A stretch of 64,000 nt of DNA. It comes from Pseudocoprococcus catus (GTDB lineage: Bacteria > Bacillota > Clostridia > Lachnospirales > Lachnospiraceae). The stretch lies in the NCBI RefSeq assembly GCF_019734885.1, contig NZ_JAAXCM010000038.1:1-64000 (forward strand). Reading direction: 5' to 3'. The translations under genes and the position numbers were made by a program. This document shows positions 53,542 to 62,939 of the stretch, piece by piece (positions within the stretch are counted from its first letter, which is position 1; the number at the start of each line of letters is the position of its first letter). The notes beneath the pieces are model-generated. The model worked only from the letters and a program-made list of their open reading frames with translations. It was not told the origin of the DNA and ran no database searches.

Positions 53542-54275
53542 TCGTTCACCTCCTCAATCTGCGGTTCGATCACAATCGCTGTAATATTGTCGTATCCGCC
53601 ATTTTTCTTTGCTTCATCTATAAGAATCTTCACTGAATCCTCCACATTATTGGCATTAATCACATCAAATAATCTGTCATCTTCAATCATATTGGACAAA
53701 CCATCCGAGCACATCAGCACCTTATCTCCCGGCTTCAGATCTACTTCAAAAAAGTCCGCCTTCACATCCTGGGACACACCGACAGCTCTGGTAATCACAT
53801 TCTTCTCCGGATGATTTCTAGCCTGCTCCTTCGTCAATTCACCAGCTCGCATCATAGCAGCCACATAAGAATGATCTTCTGTCACCTGATTGATCTCATG
53901 ACCGATCAGATAAAGTCTGCTGTCACCTACATTGGCTACATAAAGCTGTCTGTCTTCAGAAAAAGCCACAACCATGGTCGTTCCCATGCCTGCCAGTTCC
54001 TCATTCTCAAAAGATTTCTCAAGAACCTTCTGATTCGCCATGGCAATTCCCTCATCCATCACACGGATCAGATTGGTTGTCTCAGTATGACTGATGTAAG
54101 CAAGGAATGTCTCTATCGCATATCTGGAAGCATAATCGCCGGCCTGATGCCCGCCCATTCCATCTGCAACAATAAATAAATTCGGAAACGGCCCGATCGG
54201 AGTCATTGAACAGAAGTATCCATCCTGATTCATCGTCCTCACGCAGCCAATATCTGTTCCGGCATACGCCCGCAT
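53535..54275 (-). CDS. prpC: PP2C-family protein phosphatase PrpC
   Basis: The 246-residue protein has the PP2C metal motifs in VADGMGGHQAG, VGDSRLY, CSDGLSNM and GGYDNITAIV. It removes phosphate from substrates of the partner kinase. The genes overlap by 7 bp and rlmN ends 1 bp upstream. Confidence 0.94.
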   Translation of the reverse strand: MRAYAGTDIGCVRTMNQDGYFCSMTPIGPFPNLFIVADGMGGHQAGDYASRYAIETFLAYISHTETTNLIRVMDEGIAMANQKVLEKSFENEELAGMGTTMVVAFSEDRQLYVANVGDSRLYLIGHEINQVTEDHSYVAAMMRAGELTKEQARNHPEKNVITRAVGVSQDVKADFFEVDLKPGDKVLMCSDGLSNMIEDDRLFDVINANNVEDSVKILIDEAKKNGGYDNITAIVIEPQIEEVNEC

Positions 54276-54276
54276 A

Positions 54277-55338
54277 TTATCCCTCCCTCTTCACTGACTG
54301 TTCCATATATTTCTTTCTTAACTGTCCACAGGCAGCCTGTATATCTCTGCCCATTTCCCTTCTTATAGTAACATTTCTTCCATATTTTTCAAGCATATTT
54401 TTAAATTTCAGTACAGCATCTGCTTCTGTCTGGCGATAATCCCTCTCTTCAATAGGATTGACCGGGATCAGATTGATATGACAATTCATCCCCTCCAGTA
54501 AGGCCGCCAGTGCTTTCGCATCCTCTCTGCTGTCATTGACACCCTTTACAAGGCTGTACTCAAAAGTGATTCTCCGGTTATTCTGGCTATAATAATACCG
54601 GCATGCCTTTAGTATTTCTTCTATACTATATGTATTGGCAATCGGCATCAGTTCACGGCGCTTTTCATCATTGACTGCATGAAGTGAAATTGCCAGTGTA
54701 ATCTGCATCTTCAGATCCGCCAGCTCATAAATCTTCGGCACAAGGCCGCATGTAGATACTGTCACATTGCGCTGGCTGATATCCAGCCCCGGCGCATGGG
54801 TCAGGATCTCAATCATGCGTACAAGAGCATCATAATTGTCCAGCGGTTCTCCTGTACCCATGACAACCACATTGGAAACTCTCTCTCCGGAATCCTTCTG
54901 GATCTGATAAATCTCATCCAGCATCTCTGATGCCAGCATCTGACGCTCCAGTCCTCCCAGTGTGGAAGCGCAGAAACGGCATCCCATCCTGCATCCGACC
55001 TGTGAAGAAATGCAAACTGAATTGCCGTGTTTGTAATGCATCAATACACTTTCAATAATACGGTCATCGGATAATTTAAAAAGATATTTTGCCGTACCAT
55101 CTATCGCCGAAACATATTTCTCAACAATTTCCAGATGCGTCAGTACACACCGTTCTGAAAGCTTCTTTCGCAAATCCTTCGACAAATTGGTCATCTCATC
55201 AAAAGAATCCACAAGGCGCACATGCATCCATTCATAAATCTGCTTGGCACGGAACTTTTTCTCACCCAGCACTTCTGTTATAAAAACTTCCAATTCCGAA
55301 AGAGTCATTGACTTGATATCTGTTTTTTCGTTTAACAC
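54277..55338 (-). CDS. rlmN: 23S rRNA/tRNA adenine C2-methyltransferase RlmN
   Basis: The protein of about 353 residues is a radical SAM methylase with Cys-x3-Cys-x2-Cys in CRMGCRFCAS, MGTGEPLDNYD and the conserved second Cys in AACGQL. It methylates A2503 of 23S rRNA. The GTG at 55338 overlaps the rsmB stop (GTGTTAA) and has GGAGG 7 nt upstream; the longer upstream frame is rsmB sequence in another frame. Confidence 0.93.
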   Translation of the reverse strand: MLNEKTDIKSMTLSELEVFITEVLGEKKFRAKQIYEWMHVRLVDSFDEMTNLSKDLRKKLSERCVLTHLEIVEKYVSAIDGTAKYLFKLSDDRIIESVLMHYKHGNSVCISSQVGCRMGCRFCASTLGGLERQMLASEMLDEIYQIQKDSGERVSNVVVMGTGEPLDNYDALVRMIEILTHAPGLDISQRNVTVSTCGLVPKIYELADLKMQITLAISLHAVNDEKRRELMPIANTYSIEEILKACRYYYSQNNRRITFEYSLVKGVNDSREDAKALAALLEGMNCHINLIPVNPIEERDYRQTEADAVLKFKNMLEKYGRNVTIRREMGRDIQAACGQLRKKYMEQSVKREG

Positions 55339-56702
55339 TTCATTCCTCCGTCCTGGCTGCGCCTGAACCGCGCAATAAAAAAGCCATCTGACTGATACTG
55401 CCCCGGCAGTATCTGGATCCATCCATCTTTCGTCTGTTCACTGTGAACAACAGCCGGTACGTACGCATCCATACTCTCCAGATGAAATGGAAAATGTTCA
55501 GAAAACCAATGCATATTTTCTTCATTCTCAGCCTTTGAAACCGTACAGGTACTGTAGATCAGAACCCCTCCCGGCTTAACATACCGCTGTACAACTGTAA
55601 GAATCTCTCTCTGAAGCGCAGCAAGGGCTGCAATCTTCTCCGGTGTCACAGACCGTTTAATGTCGGCTTTTCTTCCCATCACGCCAAGTCCGGAGCAAGG
55701 GAGATCCGCCATGACAATATCTGCTTTAGCCTCATCCTCCGGATAAAATTCAAGGGCATCTTTGACTTCTGCTGAAACATTTGTCAATCCTGTTCTCAAA
55801 AGATTCTCCCGAATTCTGATCACCTTAGCTTCTGTCAGATCTCTCGCTGACACATGTCCGCTTTCATGCAGAAGATCCGCCATATGCATGCTCTTGCCTC
55901 CCGGCGCCGCACAGACATCAATGATAGTCTCCCCACCGGCAATACCAGCTGCCGCAGCTGCCAGCATGGCACTCTCATCCTGTACAACAATCTGTCCATC
56001 CGCAAATGCATCCACATTGCCAAGATAATCATACCCGGAAATATGCAGTGCCTCCGGCAGGATACATCCCGGTTCCGTCTGCAGACCTTCCGCAGCCAGA
56101 GCCTCTTTTACATTCTCTGTATTCTGTGGATTCCGCACACGGACAGAGGTCTTCTGGTCATCCAGCATGGCCTGTCCCATTTTGGCGGTTGTCTCAAAAC
56201 CGTATTCCTGAAGCCACATGGACGCCAGCCATTCCGGCATGGAATAGCGCATGGACAGACAGGCTGCCGGTTCCCTGTCCGCATCCGGATAACGGATGTT
56301 GTCCTTATTGCGGGATATATTTCTCAAAACACCGTTGACAAAACCGGACAGATTCTTAAGCCCCCTCTTTCTGGCAAGCTTCACTGCTTCATCACAGGCT
56401 GCCGCGTCAGGAATATGATCCATTTTCAATATCTGATAAACCGACATTCTGAGGATGATTTTAATAGGCGGTTTGATTTTATTCAACCGGACACTGGAAA
56501 ACTGACGGATCACGCCATCCAGAAAAATCTCATATTCCAGTGTTCCCCTGAAAAGCCGACTGATAAAAGCTCTGTCCCGTTTATCCAAATACTGGTATTT
56601 CATCAGTGTCTGGGATAACAGAATATGAGAAGGTGTATTCTCCTTCTCAATACTCATCAGCATATCATAAACAATGGCGCGTGTATTCAAATTATCTGCC
56701 AT
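55332..56702 (-). CDS. rsmB: 16S rRNA cytosine-967 C5-methyltransferase RsmB
   Basis: The 456-residue protein has an N-terminal NusB-like domain (about residues 1-140) and a C-terminal SAM methyltransferase with VCAAPGGKSMHMA, DLPCSGLGV and YSTCTVSKAENE holding the catalytic Cys. It is between yugP and rlmN, the usual Firmicute order. Confidence 0.94.
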   Translation of the reverse strand: MADNLNTRAIVYDMLMSIEKENTPSHILLSQTLMKYQYLDKRDRAFISRLFRGTLEYEIFLDGVIRQFSSVRLNKIKPPIKIILRMSVYQILKMDHIPDAAACDEAVKLARKRGLKNLSGFVNGVLRNISRNKDNIRYPDADREPAACLSMRYSMPEWLASMWLQEYGFETTAKMGQAMLDDQKTSVRVRNPQNTENVKEALAAEGLQTEPGCILPEALHISGYDYLGNVDAFADGQIVVQDESAMLAAAAAGIAGGETIIDVCAAPGGKSMHMADLLHESGHVSARDLTEAKVIRIRENLLRTGLTNVSAEVKDALEFYPEDEAKADIVMADLPCSGLGVMGRKADIKRSVTPEKIAALAALQREILTVVQRYVKPGGVLIYSTCTVSKAENEENMHWFSEHFPFHLESMDAYVPAVVHSEQTKDGWIQILPGQYQSDGFFIARFRRSQDGGMKC

Positions 56703-56713
56703 ATCTAACTCCT

Positions 56714-57418
56714 TTATCGATCATTGTCCCTGAAGCCGCGGGTCAGGATCAGCAGACGCAGCAGCTGCAGGATCATTGATGCCGCACTGGCCACATAAGT
56801 CAGAGCTGCCGCACCAAGCACCTCTTTGGCATAACGGTTCTCATCGCCATGCAGAACACCTGAAGATTCCATGATCTTCAGTGCTCTGGAAGATGCATTC
56901 AATTCCACAGGAAGTGTTACCAGATGAAAGGCCACAACTGCCACAAAAAGCCAGATACCGATATTGATCAGAAGACTGCTGCCGCCCAGTAAAATCCCGA
57001 TGATGATCAGCGGCCAGCTGATGCCGGCACCGAAATTAGCAACCGGCACAAGGGCTGCACGGATCTTCAGCGGTGCATAATTCTCCTGATGCTGGATGGC
57101 ATGGCCGCATTCATGGGCTGCAACACTGACGGCTGCAACACTGTTGGAACCATACACTGAATCCGACAAACGCAGCGTTTTTGAAGACGGATCATAATGG
57201 TCTGTCAAATCTCCGGAAATTCTGGCGATCCCCACATCATAAATACCTGCCTGATGCAGGATCCGTTCCGCTGTCTGAGCGCCTGTCAGTCCGCTCAATG
57301 AACGCACTCTGGAATATCTGCTGAAAGTCGATTTGACCTTTGTGGATGCTGCCAGTGACAGCAGTACACCAATAATGATTAAAATATATGTTGGATCAAA
57401 ATACATGGGATAATACAT
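56714..57418 (-). CDS. yugP: Zinc metallopeptidase, YugP family membrane protein
   Basis: The 234-residue protein has an N-terminal membrane segment, the zinc motif HECGH in AAHECGHAIQH, and two or three further membrane segments in the C-terminal half. YugP-type proteins are neutral zinc metallopeptidases of unknown substrate. It sits between fmt and rsmB as in related genomes. Confidence 0.92.
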   Translation of the reverse strand: MYYPMYFDPTYILIIIGVLLSLAASTKVKSTFSRYSRVRSLSGLTGAQTAERILHQAGIYDVGIARISGDLTDHYDPSSKTLRLSDSVYGSNSVAAVSVAAHECGHAIQHQENYAPLKIRAALVPVANFGAGISWPLIIIGILLGGSSLLINIGIWLFVAVVAFHLVTLPVELNASSRALKIMESSGVLHGDENRYAKEVLGAAALTYVASAASMILQLLRLLILTRGFRDNDR

Positions 57419-57441
57419 TCAGTCACTTCCATTCTGTTTTG

Positions 57442-58386
57442 TTATTCGTTGTCAAAACGTGTTCCTTTTTCAATGGTATAGCCATTCAGGAAAGCAGCGA
57501 TATCCATTCTCTTCTTGCCCTGAAGCTGCACACTCTTAACAGAAAGTGCTCCGACACCGGTCTGAATAATCAGACAGTTCCTTGTCACCTCTGCTACTTC
57601 TCCGTATTCACAGCCATAGTTTCTGTCAAGGACTTCTGCTTCCCAGATTTTTAATGTTTTGCCGTCAATATAAGTATACGCACTCGGCCATGGATTTAAG
57701 CCGCGGATCAGGCGTTCAATCACAACTGCCGGCTGATTAAAATCAATATGTCCTAATTCTTTGTCCAGCATACGTGCATATTCACCGGCCTGACTGTCAT
57801 CCTGCTTCTCAGGCACAATAGTTCCCGCTTCCAGTCCGATCAATGTCTTCTCCAGCAGTTCACCTCCGACTGTCGCAAGCTTATCATGAAGGCTGCCGCC
57901 TGTTTCCTTCGGATCCATCGGGATCTCAGCCTTTAAAAGCATATCGCCGGTATCCAGTCCTACATCCATCAGCATCGTTGTGACACCCGTCACCTCTTCA
58001 CCATCAATAATAGACCACTGGATCGGTGCTGCCCCACGGAATTTCGGAAGAAGTGAGGCATGCACATTCACACAGCCGAGTCTTGGAATATCCAGTATTT
58101 CCTTTGGTAAAATCTGGCCAAAAGCCACAACAACGATCACATCCGGCTGCATATCACGCAGTGTCTGAATAAATTCAGGCTCCTTTCTGATGCGGACCGG
58201 CTGATAAACCGGCAGATCATGGGCCAGGGCACATTCCTTCACCGGTGAATAAATCACTTTCTTGCCGCGGCCTTTGGCCTTGTCAGGCTGAGTGACAACA
58301 GCAGTTACTTCTATTCCCATATCAATCATCTTCTGCAGCGTAGGTACTGCAAAATCAGGTGTTCCCATAAATACAGCTTTCATCAT
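57442..58386 (-). CDS. fmt: Methionyl-tRNA formyltransferase
   Basis: The 314-residue enzyme formylates initiator Met-tRNA. It has FMGTPDFAVPTL, VQPDKAKGRG-like TQPDKAKGRG, NVHASLLPKFRGAAPIQ with catalytic Asn and His, and a C-terminal OB-like domain. It lies 8 bp after def, its functional partner. Confidence 0.95.
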   Translation of the reverse strand: MMKAVFMGTPDFAVPTLQKMIDMGIEVTAVVTQPDKAKGRGKKVIYSPVKECALAHDLPVYQPVRIRKEPEFIQTLRDMQPDVIVVVAFGQILPKEILDIPRLGCVNVHASLLPKFRGAAPIQWSIIDGEEVTGVTTMLMDVGLDTGDMLLKAEIPMDPKETGGSLHDKLATVGGELLEKTLIGLEAGTIVPEKQDDSQAGEYARMLDKELGHIDFNQPAVVIERLIRGLNPWPSAYTYIDGKTLKIWEAEVLDRNYGCEYGEVAEVTRNCLIIQTGVGALSVKSVQLQGKKRMDIAAFLNGYTIEKGTRFDNE

Positions 58387-58394
58387 TCCGCCTC

Positions 58395-58874
58395 CTAATT
58401 TTCGTCTTCCTCTGCATAGCTCACTTCATTGAGAGGGCCTTCCACTTTTTCAATATATAAATGACCATCCAGATGATCAAATTCATGACACATTGCTCTT
58501 GCAAAAAGGCCATGGCCTTCCACTTCAATCGGGTTCAGATGTTCATCAAAAGCGACTGTCTTCACATATTCCGGTCTGCGGACAATACCGCTCTTACCCG
58601 GCACGCTTAAGCATCCTTCATCGCCCACCTGCTCACCGGCTATCTCAACGATCTTCGGATTAACAAAAACATATGGTCCCTCGCCTACATCAATTACGGC
58701 AATACGGCGAAGAACACCAACCTGAGGTGCTGCCAGTCCGACACCCTCCGCTGCATACATTGTCTCCAGCATATCCTGCACCAGTTCCTGAAGATGTGGT
58801 GTCATCTCTTTGACTTCCTTACAAACCTTACCAAGAACAGGGTCACCTTCATAACGTAATTTTCTAATAGCCAT
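58395..58874 (-). CDS. def: Peptide deformylase
   Basis: The 159-residue metalloenzyme removes the formyl group from new proteins. The three motifs are GVGLAAPQVG, EGCLSVPG (metal Cys) and HEFDH (metal His pair with catalytic Glu). Length is standard. It lies between priA and fmt. Confidence 0.95.
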   Translation of the reverse strand: MAIRKLRYEGDPVLGKVCKEVKEMTPHLQELVQDMLETMYAAEGVGLAAPQVGVLRRIAVIDVGEGPYVFVNPKIVEIAGEQVGDEGCLSVPGKSGIVRRPEYVKTVAFDEHLNPIEVEGHGLFARAMCHEFDHLDGHLYIEKVEGPLNEVSYAEEDEN

Positions 58875-58936
58875 TTTTCAACACTCCTTTAAAAACTGCT
58901 TCCTTCGTTAACTATCTGTGCAAGCCGTCCAAAAAC

Positions 58937-61177
58937 TTATTGCTCACGCAGATCAAAAGTAAAATATATATTTTGGAACTGCTGCGACCACTTCAGATAT
59001 CCTTCCAGAAAATCCCTGAGCCGTATCAATTCCTTACTATCCTGATGTTTCATATATAATGTATAGCGATACAAATCTCTGGCCCGGGTAATACTTGCCC
59101 GGGATGGGCCGATAAATTCGACACCGTCAAAGTCTGCCTCAGTGGCTATCTCCCTCAGTTTCTTCACTGCCAGCGCAGCCTCCTGATCACTCTCGCCCTC
59201 TGCCAGCAGCACCATCATCTGCCTGTCCGGCGGATAATGCAGCATTTGTCTAAACCGGATCTCCTGACTGTAAAAGCTGTCATAATCCTGGGCAGCTGCT
59301 GTCTGTATACAATAGTGTTCCGGCTGATAGGTCTGAATAATCACCTGCCCCGGCCGATTACCTCTTCCGGCTCTGCCCGCCGCCTGGGTCAGCAGCTGAA
59401 ATGTTCGTTCTGAGGACTGATAATCTCCGGCAAACATCGATAAATCTGCTGCCAGGATCCCCACAAGCGTCACGTTGGCAAAATCATGTCCTTTGACAAT
59501 CATCTGTGTACCAATAAGAATATCTGCTCCGCCCTCTGAAAAGGTCTGAAGGATCCTTCCCATATCATCTTTGCCGGATGTGGTATCTCTATCCATTCTG
59601 AGAATCCTTGCCTCCGGAAATGTATTCTGAACAAATTCTTCCACTTTCTGGGTTCCGACGCCAAAGCCTGCAATATACGGCGAACCGCAGGAAGGACAAA
59701 CTCTTGGCACAGGCTGTTCACTGCCGCAGTAATGGCATTTAAGCAAATGATGATGGTGCACGGTCATAGACACATCACAATGGCTGCACTTCATCACATA
59801 ACCACAGCTTCTGCAGGAAACAAATCCCGCATATCCCCGGCGGTTTAAGAAAAGCATCATCTGTTCACCGCGCTTTAAACAATGCTCCATGGCCTCCTGA
59901 AGGGAACAGCTTAAAATTCCTCTGTTCTTCATTCGGAACTCTTTCCGCAGATCCACAACCTGTACATCCGGAAGCCGGCTGCCTGCTCTGGCCCGATGCG
60001 TCATTCTGTGAAGACCGATTCTTCCATCCAGGGCTTTCTGATAATCTGCCACCGCTGGTGTCGCAGATCCCATCACCACCAGGGCACCGGCCATACTGGC
60101 TCTCCGTGCGGCCACTTCCGCCGCATGATACCTTGGAACCGTCTCGCTTTTGTAGGCGGATTCATGTTCCTCATCGATGATGATCAGGCCCAGCCTGTCA
60201 AAAGGTGTAAAAAGTGCAGATCTGGGACCGATCATAATAGAAGCTTCTCCTCTTTTGGCCCGCATATACTGGTCATATCGTTCCCCGGCGGAAAGCTTTG
60301 AATTCATGATCGCAATCTGACTGCCAAATCTGTCATAAAATCTTGAAACCGTCTGTAACGTCAATGAAATCTCAGGAATCAGAACAATAACCTGCCTGCC
60401 TTCACTCAAGGTCTTCTCCATCAGAGACATATAAACTTCCGTCTTGCCGCTTCCCGTGATGCCATACAGAAGATGAATGCCGCTTTCCTCTGTCCAGTGT
60501 TCCCGGCAAATAGCTGCATTCTTCCATATACCCTCTACAGCCTGCTGCTGTTCCTCATTCAGGCAGACCTCCTGCCATCCCTTCAGCTTCTGCTTCACAG
60601 GATCTCGGTAAATCTGTGATGTCTCTTCACGGATCACACCGGTCTGAAGGATTGCTTTCATCGTCGCCGATGATATCTGCAAAACACCTGTCACTGTTTC
60701 CTTTGTCAGATGTTCTTCACGCAATATCGCCTCCAGAAATCTGACCCTGGCCTTCTCACGCCTGTTCTTCCTGCTCTTGTCAAGCAGCTGCTGTGCTTTC
60801 TCTCTGTCTGCGAGAAAATAAGTCACTCTTTTGACTTCCTTTACCGACTTCTTAATAGGTAGCACCGTCTTCAATGCCTGGGCCATGGTACAGCCATACC
60901 ATTCATGCATCCAGTCTGCCAGGGCAATCAGCTGCCCCGTTGCCGCCGGTGCCTTTGTCACTTCCAAAATATCCTTGATCTTCGTCTCATCATAGGATGG
61001 CGAATTGCCAACACCAACAACGAAAGCCTGCCGTCTGCGGTTTCCATTGCCAAAAGGTACACTGACCTGACAGCCTACCGTCACCGCATCCAACATTTCC
61101 TCCGGCACACGGTACTGGAAAATACGATCCAGACTGCTCACGGATATATCCACAATCACATCTATATAAACCGCCAT
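58937..61177 (-). CDS. priA: Primosomal replication helicase PriA
   Basis: The protein of about 746 residues restarts stalled forks. It has the N-terminal 3' DNA-binding domain, Walker A GITGSGKTEVYM, DEEHE, then zinc-binding Cys clusters (CRSCGYVMKCSHCD and CHYCGS...CPSCGS) inside the helicase core, and QAAGRAGRG. The ATG at 61177 is preferred because AAGGG lies upstream; a GTG 6 nt earlier is possible. It is the first gene of the priA-def-fmt cluster. Confidence 0.94.
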   Translation of the reverse strand: MAVYIDVIVDISVSSLDRIFQYRVPEEMLDAVTVGCQVSVPFGNGNRRRQAFVVGVGNSPSYDETKIKDILEVTKAPAATGQLIALADWMHEWYGCTMAQALKTVLPIKKSVKEVKRVTYFLADREKAQQLLDKSRKNRREKARVRFLEAILREEHLTKETVTGVLQISSATMKAILQTGVIREETSQIYRDPVKQKLKGWQEVCLNEEQQQAVEGIWKNAAICREHWTEESGIHLLYGITGSGKTEVYMSLMEKTLSEGRQVIVLIPEISLTLQTVSRFYDRFGSQIAIMNSKLSAGERYDQYMRAKRGEASIMIGPRSALFTPFDRLGLIIIDEEHESAYKSETVPRYHAAEVAARRASMAGALVVMGSATPAVADYQKALDGRIGLHRMTHRARAGSRLPDVQVVDLRKEFRMKNRGILSCSLQEAMEHCLKRGEQMMLFLNRRGYAGFVSCRSCGYVMKCSHCDVSMTVHHHHLLKCHYCGSEQPVPRVCPSCGSPYIAGFGVGTQKVEEFVQNTFPEARILRMDRDTTSGKDDMGRILQTFSEGGADILIGTQMIVKGHDFANVTLVGILAADLSMFAGDYQSSERTFQLLTQAAGRAGRGNRPGQVIIQTYQPEHYCIQTAAAQDYDSFYSQEIRFRQMLHYPPDRQMMVLLAEGESDQEAALAVKKLREIATEADFDGVEFIGPSRASITRARDLYRYTLYMKHQDSKELIRLRDFLEGYLKWSQQFQNIYFTFDLREQ

Positions 61178-61270
61178 ATCCACCGCCCTTACACTCAGAC
61201 TACTACATAAATAGCATAATCCATTACATTATAGCATAATTGACATAAAGTAGGCAAATTATATTTCCAG

Positions 61271-61307
61271 GCACGGACTTTGGCTCGTTGCTCGCATAAA
61301 TAAAAAG
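61271..61307 (-). repeat. Partial copy of structured repeat R2
   Basis: This segment matches 2798-2834 in all but one or two of about 37 bases. As at the first site, it begins directly at the T-run of a terminator. The two hairpins of the full copy are missing here: the sequence diverges after GTGC. Confidence 0.75.
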
Positions 61308-61471
61308 AGCCATTACAAAATACACCACTTTATTTTGCAATGGTTCTTTTCAAAAAGAAAATAACATCCTTATTCCGTTGTGATTCGTTGAACCCGGCAA
61401 GAGACAACTTGATTCAATCAATTAAGGAGATTCGATGCTTTCGCATCTTCAACTGGTACTACCAGTTGATA
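61302..61471 (-). ncRNA. Probable independent structured small RNA
   Basis: A promoter at 61477-61505 and a terminator at 61302-61350 define a transcript of about 170 nt with no convincing ORF. It begins with two perfect hairpins, CAACTGG/CCAGTTG and GATGC-GAAA-GCATC (a GNRA loop), followed by TCTCCTT, which is complementary to ribosome-binding sites. A long imperfect hairpin closed by CCTTA/TAAGG then precedes the 19-bp terminator stem. I do not recognise the family; it is not an obvious 6S, SRP, tmRNA or known riboswitch. The 390-bp gap between fadR and priA holds nothing else. Confidence 0.6.
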
Positions 61472-61476
61472 CACCT

Positions 61477-61505
61477 ATTATATAATGTTCTCCCCTTTTT
61501 GTCTA
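61477..61505 (-). promoter_or_regulatory. Promoter of the small RNA
   Basis: TAGACA (61505-61500), 17-nt spacer, TATAAT (61482-61477) on the minus strand, starting about 70 bp after the FadR-type regulator stop. Confidence 0.7.
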
Positions 61506-61573
61506 TGGTTTTGCTTGGCCTCTTGTTGACTCTTTGTTGACTTGCAGAATTCAACATTCACAGCAACGATGTA

Positions 61574-62299
61574 CTAGGTATCCAAATTTTTACAAATGTA
61601 AACAAAATGTTCATCCAGCGCTTTCTTGCCAAGTTCAAGATCTCTGCTGCAGATCGCCTCCACAAGACGTCTGTGGATTCCCTGAAATGCAATGGAATTC
61701 CGCTCATCTGTCATAATCTTGGAACGTGTCTCACGAATAAAATTATCCATGATCTTGGCCAGTGCAAGATAATTGGCAATAACAAGGCGATTGCCGGAAG
61801 CCTCTACAATTGTATAATGGATCATCTTATCATTCAGCACCTGCTCTTCCTCATCCTGACTGTTCTCAAGAATATCAAGGTTCTTCTGCAGTTTCTCGAT
61901 CTGATCCTTTGTAATATTGTCCATGGCCAGCACAACCGCCTGGAATTCAACGGCATATCTGAATTCACGGATCTCATTATAAGTCATCTTCTCCAACGCA
62001 TACATCATAGTCATCACCTGTACAAGCGTTTTATCGAAATGATCTGCAATATAATTGCCAATACCATGCTGACTGGATATCACACCGATGACTTCAAGAA
62101 TTCGGATGCCTTCTCTGACAGAATTTCTGCTGACAGACAGCATCTGGGACAGTTCCCTCTCTGAGGGCAGTTTATCTCCCACTTCAAAATGGCCATCCAG
62201 AATATTGCTCTCTATATAATCAATAACCTTTTCATAAGCCTTTTCATATACTTTCTCCAAGGCCTTCCCCTGCCTTTCCCTGTAATTAATGGGCTTCAA
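61574..62299 (-). CDS. FadR/GntR-family transcriptional regulator
   Basis: The 241-residue protein has a winged helix (residues 25-90; KLPSERELSQMLSVSRNSVREGIRILEVIGVI) and an all-helical FCD effector domain with metal-ligand-like His residues (FRYAVEF, HYTIVEASGN, HRRLVEAI). Its gene overlaps the HAD phosphatase gene by 14 bp. FCD regulators usually sense organic acids or sugar acids; the target is unknown. Confidence 0.9.
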   Translation of the reverse strand: MKPINYRERQGKALEKVYEKAYEKVIDYIESNILDGHFEVGDKLPSERELSQMLSVSRNSVREGIRILEVIGVISSQHGIGNYIADHFDKTLVQVMTMMYALEKMTYNEIREFRYAVEFQAVVLAMDNITKDQIEKLQKNLDILENSQDEEEQVLNDKMIHYTIVEASGNRLVIANYLALAKIMDNFIRETRSKIMTDERNSIAFQGIHRRLVEAICSRDLELGKKALDEHFVYICKNLDT

Positions 62300-62939
62300 A
62301 AAAAGCGGTCAGCTCATCAACGGTATGTACAATGTAATCCGCACCGGCTGATTCGAGTTCTCCGTGATGTGCATAACCGTAATAAACTCCCAATTTATCA
62401 ATCTGATTCTTACCTGCGCCCACCATATCATGGAGCCTGTCCCCGATCATCAAAACCTCCGGCTTCTGTTTCTCCTGAATCTCAAGCTGTCTGAGTGCTT
62501 CTGTGATAACTTCACCCTTATCTGTCCGGCGGCCATCCAGTTCACTGCCCACAACTACATCAAAATACGGAAGTAATTCATATCTTTCAAGAATACGTTT
62601 CGCATAAACGCCGGGCTTTGAAGTTGCCAGTGCGATCTTCCTGCCCTGTGCTTTTAATGTCGAAAGCAACTCTGCTATCCCCGGATAAACACCGTTCTCA
62701 AAAATACCGATATCCGAAAAACGTTCACGATATTTCTTCAGTGCCATATGCCCCTGCTCATCATCCAGATGATAATACTTCTGAAAAGATTCCAGAAGAG
62801 GCGGTCCGATAAAATCTACCAGTTCCTCTGTATCCGCCTCAATCCCGAAATACTTCAGCGCATACTGTACGCATTTTGTAATTCCCTCTTTCGGGTCTGT
62901 CAATGTGCCATCCAGATCAAAAAGAATATATCGGTACAT
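62286..62939 (-). CDS. HAD-family hydrolase, phosphoglycolate phosphatase-like
   Basis: The 217-residue protein has FDLDGTLTDPKEGI (both catalytic Asp), TSKPG (motif II), and MIGDRLHDMVGA (motif IV), with a small helical cap. It resembles Gph/PgmB-like phosphatases. Its start overlaps the murD stop by 1 bp and its end overlaps the regulator gene, so the three form one unit. Confidence 0.9.
   Translation of the reverse strand: MYRYILFDLDGTLTDPKEGITKCVQYALKYFGIEADTEELVDFIGPPLLESFQKYYHLDDEQGHMALKKYRERFSDIGIFENGVYPGIAELLSTLKAQGRKIALATSKPGVYAKRILERYELLPYFDVVVGSELDGRRTDKGEVITEALRQLEIQEKQKPEVLMIGDRLHDMVGAGKNQIDKLGVYYGYAHHGELESAGADYIVHTVDELTAFFEAH

Noticed and set aside
61384-61400. GGGTTCAAC on the minus strand as a tRNA T-arm
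   Set aside because: No matching T-stem, acceptor stem or anticodon arm can be formed around it.
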